DNA from: Okapia johnstoni
Lineage: Eukaryota; Chordata; Mammalia; Artiodactyla; Giraffidae
Assembly (NCBI GenBank): GCA_024291935.2
Contig: CM044320.1
Location: 51,464,001 to 51,528,000, forward strand
Length of the DNA stretch: 64,000 nucleotides
Reading direction: 5' to 3'
Under the pieces are notes generated by a model that saw only the letters and a list, made by a program, of their open reading frames with translations, ran no database searches and was not told the DNA's origin. Positions 41,890-53,290 of this stretch are shown here, piece by piece; within the stretch, counting starts at the first letter, position 1, and each line of letters starts with the position of its first letter. The position numbers and the translations under genes are program-made.

Positions 41890-42030
41890 ATGCTAGAGTC
41901 CTAGTTTTGGGTTTTCATTCTCACTACTGATTGTGTACCCTGGAGAAAACCATGTAACCTCTCTGGACCCCTGTTTCTTTGATTATAAATGAGAAGCTTG
42001 GGTTATATGACTTCTAATGCCTCAACTGAT
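41890..42030 (+). repeat. MIR
   Basis: GTGTACCCTGGAGAAAACCATGTAACCTCTCTGGACCCCTGTTTCTTTGATTATAAATGAG is MIR core. Confidence 0.75.
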
Positions 42031-42130
42031 TCTTTTTTGTTATTGTTATCACAATGTCACATCTTACTGTTTTGCTGACATTCAGCACTGTAAATGGCTT
42101 GATGCATAGCTTTAACACCTGCATATTTCT

Positions 42131-42650
42131 TTTTTAAAAATTTTATTTGGAGTATAATTGCTTTGCAATGTTGTGTTAATTTCTACTGTACAGAAAAGTG
42201 AGTCAGCTTTATGCATGCACAGATCTCCTCTTTTTTGAATTTCCTTTCCATTTAGGTCACCACAGAGCACTTGAGTGGAGTTCCCTTTGCTATACAGTAG
42301 GTTCTCACAAGTTATCTATTTTTGTAAACTTTCCTATAGCTCAGATGGTAAAGAATCTTCCTGCAATGCAGGAGACCCAGGTTTGATCCCTGAGTTAAGA
42401 AGATCCTCTGCAGAAGTAAATGGTAATCCACTCCAGTATTCTTGCTGGAGAATCCCATGGACAGGAGACCTGGAAGGCTACAGTCTATGGGGTCACAAAG
42501 ACTCGTACATGACTAAGTGACTAACACACATGCATCAATAGTATATATAGTCAATCCCAATCTTCCAATGCATTCCACCACCATGCCTTTCCCCCTTGGT
42601 ATCCATACATTTGTTCTCTATGTCTGTGTCTCTATTTCTGCTTTGTGAAG
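42131..42650 (-). mobile_element. artiodactyl L1 3' end, split by Bov-tA
   Basis: TTTTATTTGGAGTATAATTGCTTTGCAATGTTGTGTTAAT, CACCACAGAGCACTTGAGTGGAGTTCCCTTTGC and, after the SINE, ATCAATAGTATATATAGTCAATCCC and CTCTATGTCTGTGTCTC. Confidence 0.94.
42326..42533 (+). repeat. Bov-tA SINE nested in L1
   Basis: ACTTTCCTATAGCTCAGATGG head, GCAATGCAGGAGACCCAGG and AAAGACTCGTACATGACTAAGTGAC. Confidence 0.94.
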
Positions 42651-42834
42651 CCCCAGCTGGTTATAAAACTGTTTTACTAAGACAGGAGAGGAATAGGCAA
42701 TTTTAGACAATATTGGGTGGACAAATTCCTGGGATTCCAGAAGTTCCTTTTTCTATCCCCCAAAGTGTAAAATAAGTACTGTGGGTTGAAGCACTGACCC
42801 TGCACTGTCCTTGACTTCCTGTATGCCACCTATT

Positions 42835-43395
42835 CATTCATCTAACAAGTATTTATGGAGTCATACAATGTGGCAGGCATGAGGTCAGTGCTGGTGATGG
42901 ATATATCCCTACCCCATGGGATTTACAACCTAGTGAGGAGAAAATATAGAAATGTAAAGCTACAATTGTGATGAGTTCTAGGCAGGACATGTAGATGATG
43001 GGTGAAAGGAATCTGACTTGGACTAGAGTCTGGGAAGGCTTCTGTGTGAAAATTATCCAGAGGAATAGCAGGTAGAGGAAGAGAGTACCTGTGAAGATTC
43101 TTTGGTCAGATGTAGAATGGCAAGTTTGGGAAACAGAAAGAAGAGTGTAGTTGGAACTTAGAGAACTAAAGAGGGTGATTTAGATAATCTTGAAAGGGAG
43201 GGAGTCAGATTATGGGGGACCTTGTCAAACATGGTAAGAACACTAGTCTTTAAGAACAATCAGAACCCATGAGTGAGAAAGTGGGGTCATCAGCTTGGTG
43301 GTAAGTGAATTTGAGTAAGGCTGGAGTGGGGGCAAATCTGATCCATTAGGAGGAATCCAGGTGAGTGATAAAGTGATAACCCCAGCTTAGTCTAG
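42835..43395 (-). repeat. L2
   Basis: TCATTCATCTAACAAGTATTTATGGAG, GTGGCAGGCATGAGGTCAGTGCTGG, CTGGGAAGGCTTCTGTGTG and GGGGGACCTTGTCAAACATGG are reverse L2 in order. Confidence 0.75.
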
Positions 43396-44194
43396 GAAGG
43401 TAATGCTGGAAACAAAGTGATACAGCCCTTCAGGATCTCAGTTTCCTCATTGCAGAAGGACTGAACTCAACACTAGGATGCTTTCTGTCAATTTCTTGGT
43501 TTGGAGGAATGAAAATACTTTGTTGGAGAATATGTTGCTGTGTGACCATGTGGCTGGTGTGTCCCATGTACTCTTGCATGGTGCTTTTTGTGGGGGAGCT
43601 TTTCCTGGATGTGTGGGTTCTCTCTGAACTCAGATGAGGCAAGCTTTACAACAGTGCTTCAGCTTCATTGTAGAACTTTCTGGCAACTGTATTTAATTTT
43701 TTTTTTACTTTGACTTGAATTGTAATATAGGATGAGAGATTATTGAATATTCTTTTGACTTAAAACCTTCCCTTTTTTTAAGTCCGTATACTAGACACAG
43801 CAAAACAAACAGTTTCGTCTACTAGTTTTAATTCTGGCTCCACTGGAAGAAATAATGAAAGCACTTTGGAAAAATTTTCCCCCAGGAAGCATAAATCCCA
43901 TGAAAATCTCAAGAATTTTATACCGTGACTTAAGGCTTCCTAATATAACAAGAAAAGAAACAATCTATTGTAAATTTTATAGTCTTTCCCCTGACTATAA
44001 AAACATATGCTCACCACAGAAAATTTCAGAAAATATGGACAATAGTAAAAAAGAAAATTAAGATTGCTCATAATCCCACTACCTAGAAATAAACATTAGC
44101 TAACATTTTCATTTATTTATGATCCTTTCTTTCTTACCAATATAAATCTGAACATATTTAGACATCTAGACATAAGCACCCTTCCGTTGTTCCT
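43396..44194. other. mostly unique; one possible old repeat
   Basis: AAAATTTCAGAAAATATGGACAATAG...CTCATAATCCCACTACCTAG at about 43990-44110 resembles a known old mammalian repeat, but I cannot name it. The rest is unrecognised. Confidence 0.35.
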
Positions 44195-44400
44195 GCAGGG
44201 TGGCATAATGTTTAGGGTGATGTGCTTTGCAGTTAGGCTGCCATGGTTCAAATTTGGGTAAATTTAGCAATTTTCTGCTTCCCTAAGCCATAATTTTCTT
44301 ACCTGTAGAATGAGCACAACCAATGATGATGCTAGTCTCTGGGACACATGAGAACTAAATTATATAAAGTACATAAGGTCTTTGCTATGGGTCCTGACAT
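44195..44400 (+). repeat. MIR
   Basis: GGGTGGCATAATGTTTAGGGTGATGTGCTTTGCAGTTAGGCTGCCATGGTTCAAATTTGGG, TTACCTGTAGAATGAGCAC. Confidence 0.9.
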
Positions 44401-44581
44401 CATTAATTTTATTTGTATTAATAAATGTTATTTTTATATCATTTATCATCTTAGATTTTCTTCTTTCTTCATGTATTCTCAGTTATTTTCAGTTTATCCA
44501 ATGATTTGGAAAGTATACATTTTATTTTTATTTCTAGTGGTTACCTTTGAATTTTATTTTAAAACTTTACTCAGTCTGGTG

Positions 44582-44798
44582 GTTTAGTAACTAAGTCATG
44601 TCTGACTCTTGCAACCACATGGACCATAGCCTGCCAGGCTCCTCTGTCCATGGGATTTCCCAAGCAAGATTACTGGAGTGGGTTGCCATTTCCTTCTCCA
44701 CGGGATCTTCCTGACCCAGGGATTGAACCCATGTCTCATGCAGGCAGTCTCCTGCTTTGCAGATGGATTCTTTACCAATTGGGCCATCAGGGAAGCCC
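44582..44798 (-). repeat. Bov-tA SINE
   Basis: TAACTAAGTCATGTCTGACTC to TTTACCAATTGGGCCATCAGGGAAGCCC. Confidence 0.95.
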
Positions 44799-44862
44799 TT
44801 GCTCAGGCTATGTTTCTCTAAGTATCAAAGTCAAGAATGAAATGGTACTTTTTTACCTTCCC

Positions 44863-45023
44863 CTTTCACTTTTCACTTTCATGCATTCGAGAAGGAAATG
44901 GCAACCCACTCCAGTGTTCTTGCCTGGAGAATCCCAGGGACAGGGAAGCCTGGTGGGCTGCCGTCTATGGGGTCGCACAGAGTCAGACACGACTGAAGTG
45001 ACTTAGCAGCAGCAGCAGCAGCA
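44863..45023 (+). repeat. BovA2 SINE, 5'-truncated, (AGC)n end
   Basis: Keeps the inter-unit linker (CTTTCACTTTTCACTTTCATGCATTC) and the second Bov-A unit, ending in TTAGCAGCAGCAGCAGCAGCA. Confidence 0.95.
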
Positions 45024-45121
45024 TCTTAAAGATGTGGACTATCTTAAGGGAGAAAGAACCACTGAATGTTTAGGGGCCCCTCAGGACATCTGGTTTCCTC
45101 ACTTTTCATAAGAAATAGACT

Positions 45122-45255
45122 GTTTTTCCCACTGCAAGATGAGGAAACAGGCTTAGAGAGAGTAAGTAACTTGGCTATGGTTGCAGTTTTAAGGTACAGA
45201 GCTAAGCGCCCAACTCAATTTTTTTTGACTCCAAACTTTTTCATTACTGGCTGAT
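45122..45255 (-). repeat. MIR
   Basis: GCAAGATGAGGAAACAGGCTTAGAGAGAGTAAGTAACTTGGCTATGGTTGCAG is reverse MIR core. Confidence 0.82.
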
Positions 45256-45454
45256 GTCCTCACTATCAAGTGGTCATGAATTTCTGTATGAACATTGCTG
45301 GGGACAAAGGACTTACCACTTTTGGGTCAGCCTAATTCAATTTAAGCAGCGCTAAGGAGTCTTTCCTTGTACCAAACTGAAGTTTTGTCCTTTCAAATTC
45401 CTTCCCTGCAGTCTGCTCCCTATCACTTGTAAGATAGTACTAATGTATTTTGAA

Positions 45455-45680
45455 TAATCATTCAAACATTTCTTGATCCTTATTATGTGCCTGGATTCAA
45501 AGCAAGCACTATGAGGTTATGAACCATGATCTTTGCTCTCAAGTAGCATTTTGGTGAAGACAGATCAAAATATATAAAGCAGTTAGTCAATAACAAGAAC
45601 CTGTAAAAAATTACGGTAAAATATATTGAGCAAATTATCAGCTTATGAAAGTTCAACAAAAAAAAGGGGAAAGCAGGGGG
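45455..45680 (-). repeat. L2 fragment
   Basis: CATTTCTTGATCCTTATTATGTGCCTGGATTCAAAGCAAGC and GATCTTTGCTCTCAAGTAGC keep reverse L2/MIR3 order. Confidence 0.6.
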
Positions 45681-46627
45681 TACAATTGCCATTGAAAGTT
45701 TATCTTTGTCTCATCTCTTACTCCATCTGAAATGATATAATTATAATCAACAGTTGGGGATTCAAAGTGCACTATTAGAATTAAATAGCAATGTAATAGC
45801 AAAAGAAACTTCTTCAGGGGTCCTTGGATGTTTGATGTAAATGTAAAACAGATTCCACTAAAATAGTAAATGTCAAATATAAAATCCATTGTTTCCAATT
45901 ACTGCCACGTCACAGACTTTAACTACCCAATTTAGCCAAAGCATGAGGTGAAAATATTTTGCACTTGAAAATGTAAATTAAAACATTTTCTAATGCAGCA
46001 ACAATACTGCATTATTGAGCTTGGCAGACCCCGGCTCCATCTCCCATGGTCCATTACCCTGGCCCAGCGCCTTGGAGTTTATCAGAGCTGCAAGACATTC
46101 TTTGCTTCAGACTCTGCATCTTTGATAAGGGTTATCACTTTGCTAGATATATAAAACTCCTAGGTGCCAACTTGGGGCTTGCACCAGAAATTCATGACAA
46201 GGTAAGGGGCAAAACTGATGGTTTTTTTTTCAGAGCCTTATTATTTTTACTGAAATAAATTGGGATATGTTATTTCCATCAAGCTTTTGCAAACTTCCTA
46301 GTGGTAAAGACACAATGCTTCTGCCTATTCAGGGTCCTTTATTGGACCAAGTGTTGGGTTCTTTAGGTGGACCAGCTCAGAGAACAGGAAGGTTGGCCCA
46401 TTTTCCAGGGAGTTTATTTTAAGGAAATTGTTTCAAGGTCATCTTCAAGACAGGTTAAGCTCTGGGTATCTCTCTCATGAGCTGGAGGGTCTTTGTGACA
46501 TATAGCTTCTCAATGCACATGCTCCATTCTCCCTTAGTATTGACCAGCTTCCTATGGTCTCTCATAGTTTCTGCTTTCTCACGATGGCCTGCGCATGGCA
46601 TGGACTTGCCTTGATCTTGGGGTTTAC
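45681..46627. other. repeat-free block with two dyads
   Basis: No repeat recognised. It holds an 8-bp-arm inverted repeat (45991-46014) and a GATA-type dyad (46123-46137) within 150 bp. Candidate regulatory DNA by sequence character only. Confidence 0.38.
46123..46137. promoter_or_regulatory. GATA-type dyad (candidate site)
   Basis: TGATAA, GGG, TTATCA: perfect 6-bp arms, each a GATAA word. Confidence 0.33.
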
Positions 46628-46892
46628 CTGGTAATATTAGCTATCACTTGCATGGCACTATATGTCAGCTCTCATTCCAAGCACTTTCCATATTCATATA
46701 CTCTGAATCCTTAAAATAAACCTACAAGGCATGTTCTACGATCAACTCCATTTTACAGATGAAGGCACTGAGACAAAAAGAGGTAAAGTATCTTGCCCCA
46801 GATCACACAGGTGGGAAATAACAGAGCTGGTACATGGAGCCAGGCCATCAGGCTCCAGTGTTTATTTCCTATTGTAATCTGCCTCCTAATAT
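46628..46892 (-). repeat. MIR, near full length
   Basis: CTCCATTTTACAGATGAAGGCACTGAGACAAAAAGAGGTAAAGTATCTTGCCCCAGATCACACAGGTGGGAAATAACAGAGCTGG is reverse MIR. Confidence 0.95.
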
Positions 46893-46963
46893 TAATAGTA
46901 TTCTTTCAGTTTAACTTCCATCTGGCACTGCCTTATTCTCTAAGTATTTCTAAGTTTACATTC

Positions 46964-47302
46964 TATTAGAGACTGGATGTTTGTATCCTTCTCAAATTTA
47001 TTTGCTGAAATTTTAACCCCTAAGGGGATGGTATTAGGAGGTGAGGGCATTTGGGAGGTGATTAAGTCACAAAGGTGAAGTTTGAATGATAGTATTATGG
47101 CCCTTCTTTAAGAATCCTTCCTTCTCCCATGTGGGGTGAGAGAGAGAAGATGGCTGTCAATGAGGAAGAGGCTCTTACCAGACACTGTATCTGCGAGAAC
47201 CTTGGCCTTAGATTTCCCAGGCTCCTGAATTGTGAGGAGTAAATGTTTCGAAGTCATCCAGTCTATGGTATTTTGTTATAACAGCTCAAATGGACTAAAA
47301 CA
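46964..47302 (+). mobile_element. MLT1/MST-type MaLR solo LTR
   Basis: GACTGGATGTTTGTATCC, AACCCCTAAGGGGATGGTATTAGGAGGTGAGGGCATTTGGGAGGTGATTAAGTC, CCAGACACTGTATCTGCGAGAACC and CCAGTCTATGGTATTTTGTTATAACAGC are MaLR LTR segments in order, ending GGACTAAAACA. Confidence 0.94.
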
Positions 47303-47790
47303 GGTTTCTGAGGGAAAGAATCTGGTTGGCCCAATTCTTCATCCTATGCCTAGTTTTATCTTAAAATGCTAGTTTTGGTCCAATTAGCTGTGCAGTTGAG
47401 TAAGATAATAGGATGAGACAAGGTTTGAAATGTGGCTGGCTTGGATTTATACTTTTGTCAAAGGGGTCCTACAGAGGGGAGGGTTGCCTAGACCAGGTAG
47501 TGGAAAAGTAGGTCCTGTTAACTGACCTCCTGTGTCTACTGACACTATTTTTGACTTGTAGGATTAAAATATTTATATGTATCCATAGGCTTGTCACTGA
47601 ACCTGTTAGCTTGAATATCTGTCCAGTCTTTGAAATGTTCATCCATATTATTGTTACCTGGTTGAGATGAAGGCATATTGCAGTCTTGAAAGCACGCTGC
47701 CTGCTGGTTTGTTTAATGTGCTCCCCATGGAGCCCAGCATAACCCACTGTGTTAGCACATCAAGCACTACCTGCTCAGAGGTGATGTGTA
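47303..47790. other. unique sequence
   Basis: Nothing recognised; the 92-codon minus frame at 47469-47747 has no known domain. Confidence 0.4.
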
Positions 47791-47794
47791 GAGT

Positions 47795-48007
47795 GTGTGC
47801 TCAGTCACTCAGTTGTGTCCAACTCTTTGTGCCCCATGGACCGTAGCCCACCAGGCTCCTCTGTCCATGGGATTATTCAGGCAAGAACACTGGAGTGGGT
47901 TGCCATGCCCTCCTCAAGGGGATCCTTCTGACCCAAGCATCGAACCCACATCTCCTATATGCTGCATTGGCAGGCAGATTCTTTACCACTGAGCCAATTG
48001 GGAGACC
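47795..48007 (-). repeat. Bov-tA SINE
   Basis: GTGCTCAGTCACTCAGTTGTGTCCAACTC to ACTGAGCCAATTGGGAGACC; GTGTAGAGT and GTGTATAGAGT lie on the two sides. Confidence 0.95.
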
Positions 48008-48139
48008 TGGTGTATAGAGTACAGAACAGGAATAAGAGACTATCTCTGCCATAAGGAACTTATAGTCTCCTTGAGGAGAAAAGCTTCATGCAGTGAAACA
48101 GAACAAAACCAATTCCTACTGATAAAAGACAAATTCCAG

Positions 48140-48265
48140 CAATATTTATCAATTACTATACTGAATGTTTTTACAAATGTTACCTCAACTGGTATTCACA
48201 ATAACTCTGAGATTTATGCTCCCTTTTCGGATAATCATGAGATGGAGCTATATCTTCTACAAGAC
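48140..48265 (-). repeat. MIR/L2 fragment
   Basis: CAAATGTTACCTCAACTGGTATTCACAATAACTCTGAGA resembles reverse MIR. Confidence 0.5.
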
Positions 48266-48734
48266 ACAGTTGATGGTTGATATACAACAGGCAAGGTCCT
48301 CAACTGCATGGTGGCTTCACTTATCACTGATGATGGCAGGCCTGTCTTGATGAATACTCACAATCTTTGGTTCCATAAGGTTTACCCTCAGTCAGAATGA
48401 GTCACATGGGATTTCTTTTCCTATAATTGCCTCTGAGAGCCACCCAAAGATGGAACTTATTTAGCAAAGCTTAAGCAGATATTTGCTATAACAAAATTCT
48501 GAAAACCTTTGTCTTGGGTCTGGCTTGTTGCATAGACAAGAACAGCAGATGTGGGCTGGAGTTCAGTTCTCCCAGGTGGAGCTTGGAGGAGTACTGAGGT
48601 GAGGTCTTGCTGGATACAGAATCTACAGGAGAATGAATCAGGAGCTGTGTTCAGCTTGCTCCGCCACTTTTTAACTTAGGTGCTTAAAAGGAGCTTGGAG
48701 AAGTCTTGGGCTTGTATGGTCCCTCTCTTTTCTG

Positions 48735-48870
48735 GTATTTAGCATAGTGATTAAGAATTGGACTCTGCCATACGAGATGGGACAAATTATGTGATATCTA
48801 CAAACCTTGTGTGTCTGACATATGCTTGATAGATGGTGTCTGTTATCATTAGTTATTTATCATCATTTCT
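48735..48870 (+). repeat. MIR fragment
   Basis: TTAGCATAGTGATTAAGAATTGGACTCTGCCA is the MIR 5' end. Confidence 0.62.
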
Positions 48871-49599
48871 TTCATTTTCTAGGTCCTACATTCTAAGGAA
48901 AGCATTTTTTTTTAAGGAAAGCATTTTAAAAAGGATTTTCTAAAACTGAGCTGCTTTGGGTTAATTCTTCTTTTCGTTTTCCTCTCCTTTTTGAAAATCA
49001 GTATTTACTTCTCTGTGATTTTCTGACCAGTGAGAAGTTTGTCCTTTGGGCCAGCTGATGAAATGACACTTGGAAGTAATGATGTAAAGTGTCCCCAAGC
49101 AACCTTGCACAGGGAAACCTTGAGCATGCATATGTGTGCCTCATGCTGCTATACAAACACACCGTGGGCAGTGGGCCTCCAGTTTTACCAACAATGAAAC
49201 TTCCCACCTCATTCCACTCTTAAGAAATGTTTTCCTCACCTTAATTATGAGGTTTGGATGTATTCTTATGGATCCCACCAACTTGGCCTCCACGGATTGG
49301 TCTAGAATGGATATGTGATCTGTGTTAGGACAATCAGAGCACTTTCCAGGCTTTTAGAATTTGGGATGGTAGAGATTGAGATATAATTGGTGACAGTGTT
49401 TTCTCTCATGTGGAGGAAGCCTATCTGACAGAATGAAACATGTGCAGAGAGAAACAGAGATGAGAGGTAAAAGAAAAGAGTTCTGGCTCCTTTTGGGTTC
49501 CTTGTTCATTTTTCCCAGAAGCCAAGCAGCCCCAGACTTTTCCCATAGTTATGTAGGTTAAAAGTCAGTTCAAACTGGGGTCTGTCACTTGCAACCTGC
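48871..49599. other. unique sequence
   Basis: Nothing recognised. Confidence 0.4.
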
Positions 49600-50190
49600 A
49601 TTATTGTCTATTGCTGTAAAATAAATTATTATAAAATATAGTGGCTTAAGGTAACAATATACATTTATTATTTCTTACCGTTTTTATGAGTCAGGAATTC
49701 AGGAGCAGCTTGTCTGGGTGGTCTTGACTTGGGGTTGGTTGGTCCATCCATTGTTGGTTGAAGCTGAAGTCACCCAAAGGCTTGACTGGGGCTGAAAGAG
49801 CTTTTCCTAAGTGGCTCAGTCACATGGTGGTACATTGGTAGTGGCTGTTGGTAGGAGATTTCAAGTCTTCTTCCCACAGACCACGCCACAATGCTGCCTG
49901 TGCTCTTATGCCATGGTGAATGGCTTCCCCTAGAATAAGCAGTCCAGGAGACCATGGTGGAGGATGCCAATGTCTGCCATAACTTAGCCTTTTAAGTCAC
50001 ACACTGTCACTTCTTCAGTATTCTGTGGTTGATAAGGGTCAGCCATGATTCAATATGGGAGGGGAATACACAAGGACATGGATACCAAGAGATGAAAGCT
50101 ATTGGAGGCTCTCTTGGGGGTTGGGTACAATTAACCAAGAGTCCTGACTGGTGCATTATGGTGACAGATGTTCCACCTCGAGGCTAGATT
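49600..50190 (-). mobile_element. MaLR-type LTR
   Basis: GTCTATTGCTGTAAAATAAATTATTATAAAATATAGTGGCTTAAGG, TGAGTCAGGAATTCAGGAGCAGC, GGCTTGACTGGGGCTGAA and AGGGGAATACACAAGGACATGGATACCAAGAG are in the order of an old LTR family, reversed. The copy at 60333-61089 looks like the same family. Confidence 0.72.
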
Positions 50191-50499
50191 TTATACCACT
50201 TAGGTATCCTGATCACTCAAATAATCAATATTTATTCTTAAGGTAATTGCCATTATTCATCACCTCTCATCTTTTTGGAACTTAAATTCACATAATATAT
50301 TTCTTTTCATCACATACCTTATATATATTTGATTCATGAATAGAGAAGTTCTCTATTTGTCTAGAGAGATTTTTCACTGCTTTAAGGTCCCTGCATGTGG
50401 ACAGGGAGGTGTGAGATGATGACTTGAGGAAATTGGGACTAAAGTGCCAAGCCAGTCTCCGCTAGTTCCCAAGTTCTGCCATCTTCCTAGTTCATAGGT

Positions 50500-50615
50500 G
50501 ATATGGTTAAAGCAAAAGGGATGGATCTGGCTTCTAATTATGAATTTTCCACATAAACTGTGTGACCTTGGTCACTTTACATTGATGAGTCTCTTTTCTC
50601 ATGTTTAAGAAAGGG
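50500..50615 (+). repeat. MIR fragment
   Basis: GATGGATCTGGCTTCTAATTATGAATTTTCCACATAAACTGTGTGACCTTGGTCACTTTAC. Confidence 0.8.
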
Positions 50616-50621
50616 ATCAAC

Positions 50622-51005
50622 TTTTTAAAAAAACTTTTGTCTGTATTGGGGTATAGCCAATTAACAATGCTGTTATAGTTTCAGGGGCTCAACAGAGTGA
50701 CTCAGCCATACATATACCTGTAGCCATTCTCGCCCAAATTCTCCTCCTGACCAGGCTGCCACATAACTTTTAGCAGAGTTCCCTGTGCTATACAGTAGGT
50801 CCTTGTTGATTATCCATTTTAGATGTAGCTGTGTTTACATGTCCCTCCCAAACTCCCTGACTATCCCTTCCCCAACCCTTCCCCCTGGTAACCATAAATT
50901 CATTCTCTAAGTCTGTGAGTCTGTTTTTATAAATAAGTTTATTTGTATCATTTCTTTACAGATTCTTTATATAAGGAATATCATATGCTATTTCTCCTTC
51001 TCTTG
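50622..51005 (-). mobile_element. L1 3' end
   Basis: TCTGTATTGGGGTATAGCCAATTAACAATGCTG, GAGTTCCCTGTGCTATACAGTAGGTCCTTGTTG and CTCTAAGTCTGTGAGTCTG. Confidence 0.92.
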
Positions 51006-51009
51006 AAAA

Positions 51010-51330
51010 TTGAGTCAGAGTTAATTAACTAGTTTAGGGAAGTGGATGAGAGTTTGGGGGAAGAGTGCTCCAGATGGAGGGAAAAGCCTTCATAAGGAAT
51101 TCAAGGTAAGAGAAAACACAGGATGGTCAGAAAATCATTTGCTGTGGCTGAAGCCAAGAGGCAAAGGCAGAATAGTAATAATATGTAAGCTAGAGGCTTA
51201 AAGAGACAATGAGTCATAAAGTTCTTTCTAGACTCTGCCTTGGATTTCATCTTGAAGGCAATAAAGATTCCCTGAAGGATTCTCAGGCAACAAAGAGATA
51301 CAATCAGATTTGCATTGTAGATCGATGGCT
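51010..51330 (-). repeat. L2
   Basis: AGAGTGCTCCAGATGGAGGGAAAAGCC, GGATTTCATCTTGAAGGCAATAAAGA and GATACAATCAGATTTGCATTG. Confidence 0.7.
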
Positions 51331-51409
51331 CTCTCCATATTTCTCCACGAGGCTGCTATTGGCATTTTGGGTGGAACAATTCTCTGTTGTGCAGCTCATT
51401 CCAGATGGG

Positions 51410-52225
51410 TTTGGCAGATTAATGTCTCCGCAAAGATGTCCATATTCAAATTCTTAGCAACTGGGAGTATGTCATTTTACATGGCAGAGGGGGGTTTGCA
51501 AGACAGGACCTTAAAATGGGGAGGTTATCCTGGATGACTTAGATTGGGGGGGTGTGCATGCTGTGTGGTCAATTATGTCTGACTCTGTGACCCCATGGAC
51601 TGTAGCCCTCCAGAGTCTGCTGTCCATGGGATTTTCCAGGAAAGAATACTGGAGTGGGTTGCTGAGCCCTCCTCCAGGGAATCTTCCTGACCCAGGGATC
51701 GAACCCACGTCTCTTATGTCTACCTGCATTAGCAGGTGGGTTCTTTACTGCTAGCGCCACCTGGAAAGCCTCCTGAGCTGTCATAGACTTGCTTTAATCA
51801 CCCTGTGCCTTCAAAATAGAAGAGGAAAGCAGAAGTCAGAGAAAGACGAGGTGGAAGAGAAGGCAGGAGACACAAGCTGTAAGAAGAATTCAACCTGCCG
51901 TTACTTGCTTTGAAAGTGAAGGGGGTCATAAGCCAAGTAACATGGGAGACCACCTAGAAGCTGAGAACAATCCCTGCTGGCAGCCAGCAAGGAAACCGGA
52001 GCCTTGGTCCTACAATCCCATGGAACTGAATTCTGCCAACAACTTGTCTATGCTTGGACAGGGATTCTTCCCCCAGGCTGTCAAGATCCTCCTGAAACCT
52101 CAACTTTAGCCCTTTAGACCTTTGCCAGACTTCTGCCCTACAGAACTGTGAGATAATAAATGGGTGTTGTTTTAAGCTGCTAAGTTTGTGGTATTTCGTT
52201 ACCAGAGCAATAGGAAATGACTATG
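51410..52225 (+). mobile_element. MLT1-type MaLR LTR, split by Bov-tA
   Basis: TTAATGTCTCCGCAAAGATGTCCATATTC, AATGGGGAGGTTATCCTGGATGAC, and after the SINE TTCTGCCCTACAGAACTGTGAGATAATAAATGGGTGTTGTTTTAAGC with CAATAGGAAATGACTA. Confidence 0.9.
51554..51770 (-). repeat. Bov-tA SINE nested in MLT1
   Basis: GCATGCTGTGTGGTCAATTATGTCTGACTC to CTGCTAGCGCCACCTGGAAAGCC. Confidence 0.95.
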
Positions 52226-53002
52226 TTAGGTATTTCAGTGTCCTTGGTTCCTGCCTCCTTAATGCTAGCATGTCCTCCTCCCCCCTTCCCCGATCATGAC
52301 AGGCCCCGAACACTCCCACACATTTCCAAATGCTACTGAGGGAGGTATACCCCTGGCTGAGAACCACTTCCATGAGAATTAATAGGAAGAAGCTGGAGTC
52401 AAAGGCAGAGGAACCAGTGAGAAGGTTGTTGTGATATTTAAGCTGAAGAATGAAATGGCCTGAAGGAACATAGTGGGAACATTCATGGGAATAGAGAAGG
52501 GGGTGAACCTGAGAGATAATTAGGAGGCAGAGTCAACAGGACTCATCAGTGCGGGCTTGATTAGCATTGGGGGTGAGCCATCTCCTTGGTCCCTGCCCTC
52601 CCCTCCACCACCCTTCCACTCCCACCATCGCAGCACATCGAAAAGCAAACAGTATTTTTGCAGGAGTGTGACTGCCCTTCCAGCAAGCAAGTGCGTGAGA
52701 GGACAGCTCTCAGAGCCATCAGCAATTTGTACCAGGATCAGCCAAAGAAGAGAAATGACAGCAGAACTATTGCAAACCCAAAAGGCCCCTCATGGCCGAA
52801 GGCACCCAATTGGTGAGACACAGTAATTGCTTGAACAGTTTGCAGCCATTCCATGTTGCAATTGACGATAGGAAATGAGGAGAGATTTTTATACCTCCCC
52901 ACAGAAGCAAGTCAGGCGATCCAAATGCCTGAAATGCATTTTGAACCAGGGTGTTTGGTTAAGCCGACCAAGCTCCTGAGCACAGTTTCAAAGCATTTCA
53001 CT
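52226..53002. other. unique sequence plus an L2 remnant
   Basis: 52385-52560 reads as reverse L2 (GAACCAGTGAGAAGGTTGTTGTG, GGCCTGAAGGAACATAG). 52330-52375 ends in a hAT-like GGCTGAGAACCAC. 52561-53002 is unrecognised; its two overlapping + frames (52557-52826, 52586-52816) disagree and show no domain. Confidence 0.4.
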
Positions 53003-53290
53003 CTGTTGTTGTTCAGTCTCCCAGTCGTGTCTGTCTCTTTGCAATCCCATAGATTGCAGTATGCAGACTTCCCTGTCTGTCGCCATCTCCCAGAGCTTGC
53101 TCAAACTCATGTCCGTCGAGTCAGAAATACCATCCAACCATCGTGTCCTCCTGCCTTCAATCTTTCCCAGCATATGGGTCTTTTCTAATGAGTTGGCTCT
53201 TTGCATAAGGTGGTCAAAGTATTGGAACTTCAGCTCCAGCATCAGTCCTTATAATGAATATTCAGGATTGATTTCCTTTAGAATTGATTC
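53003..53290 (-). mobile_element. BovB LINE 3' fragment
   Basis: TTGTTGTTGTTCAGTCTCCCAGTCGTGTCTG to GAATATTCAGGATTGATTTCCTTTAG; about 290 bp, AAC-tailed type. Confidence 0.93.

Noticed and set aside
52557..52826. Plus-strand frames as an exon
   Set aside because: Two frames overlap in different phases, are proline/serine-rich at the start only by base composition, and have no recognisable domain.
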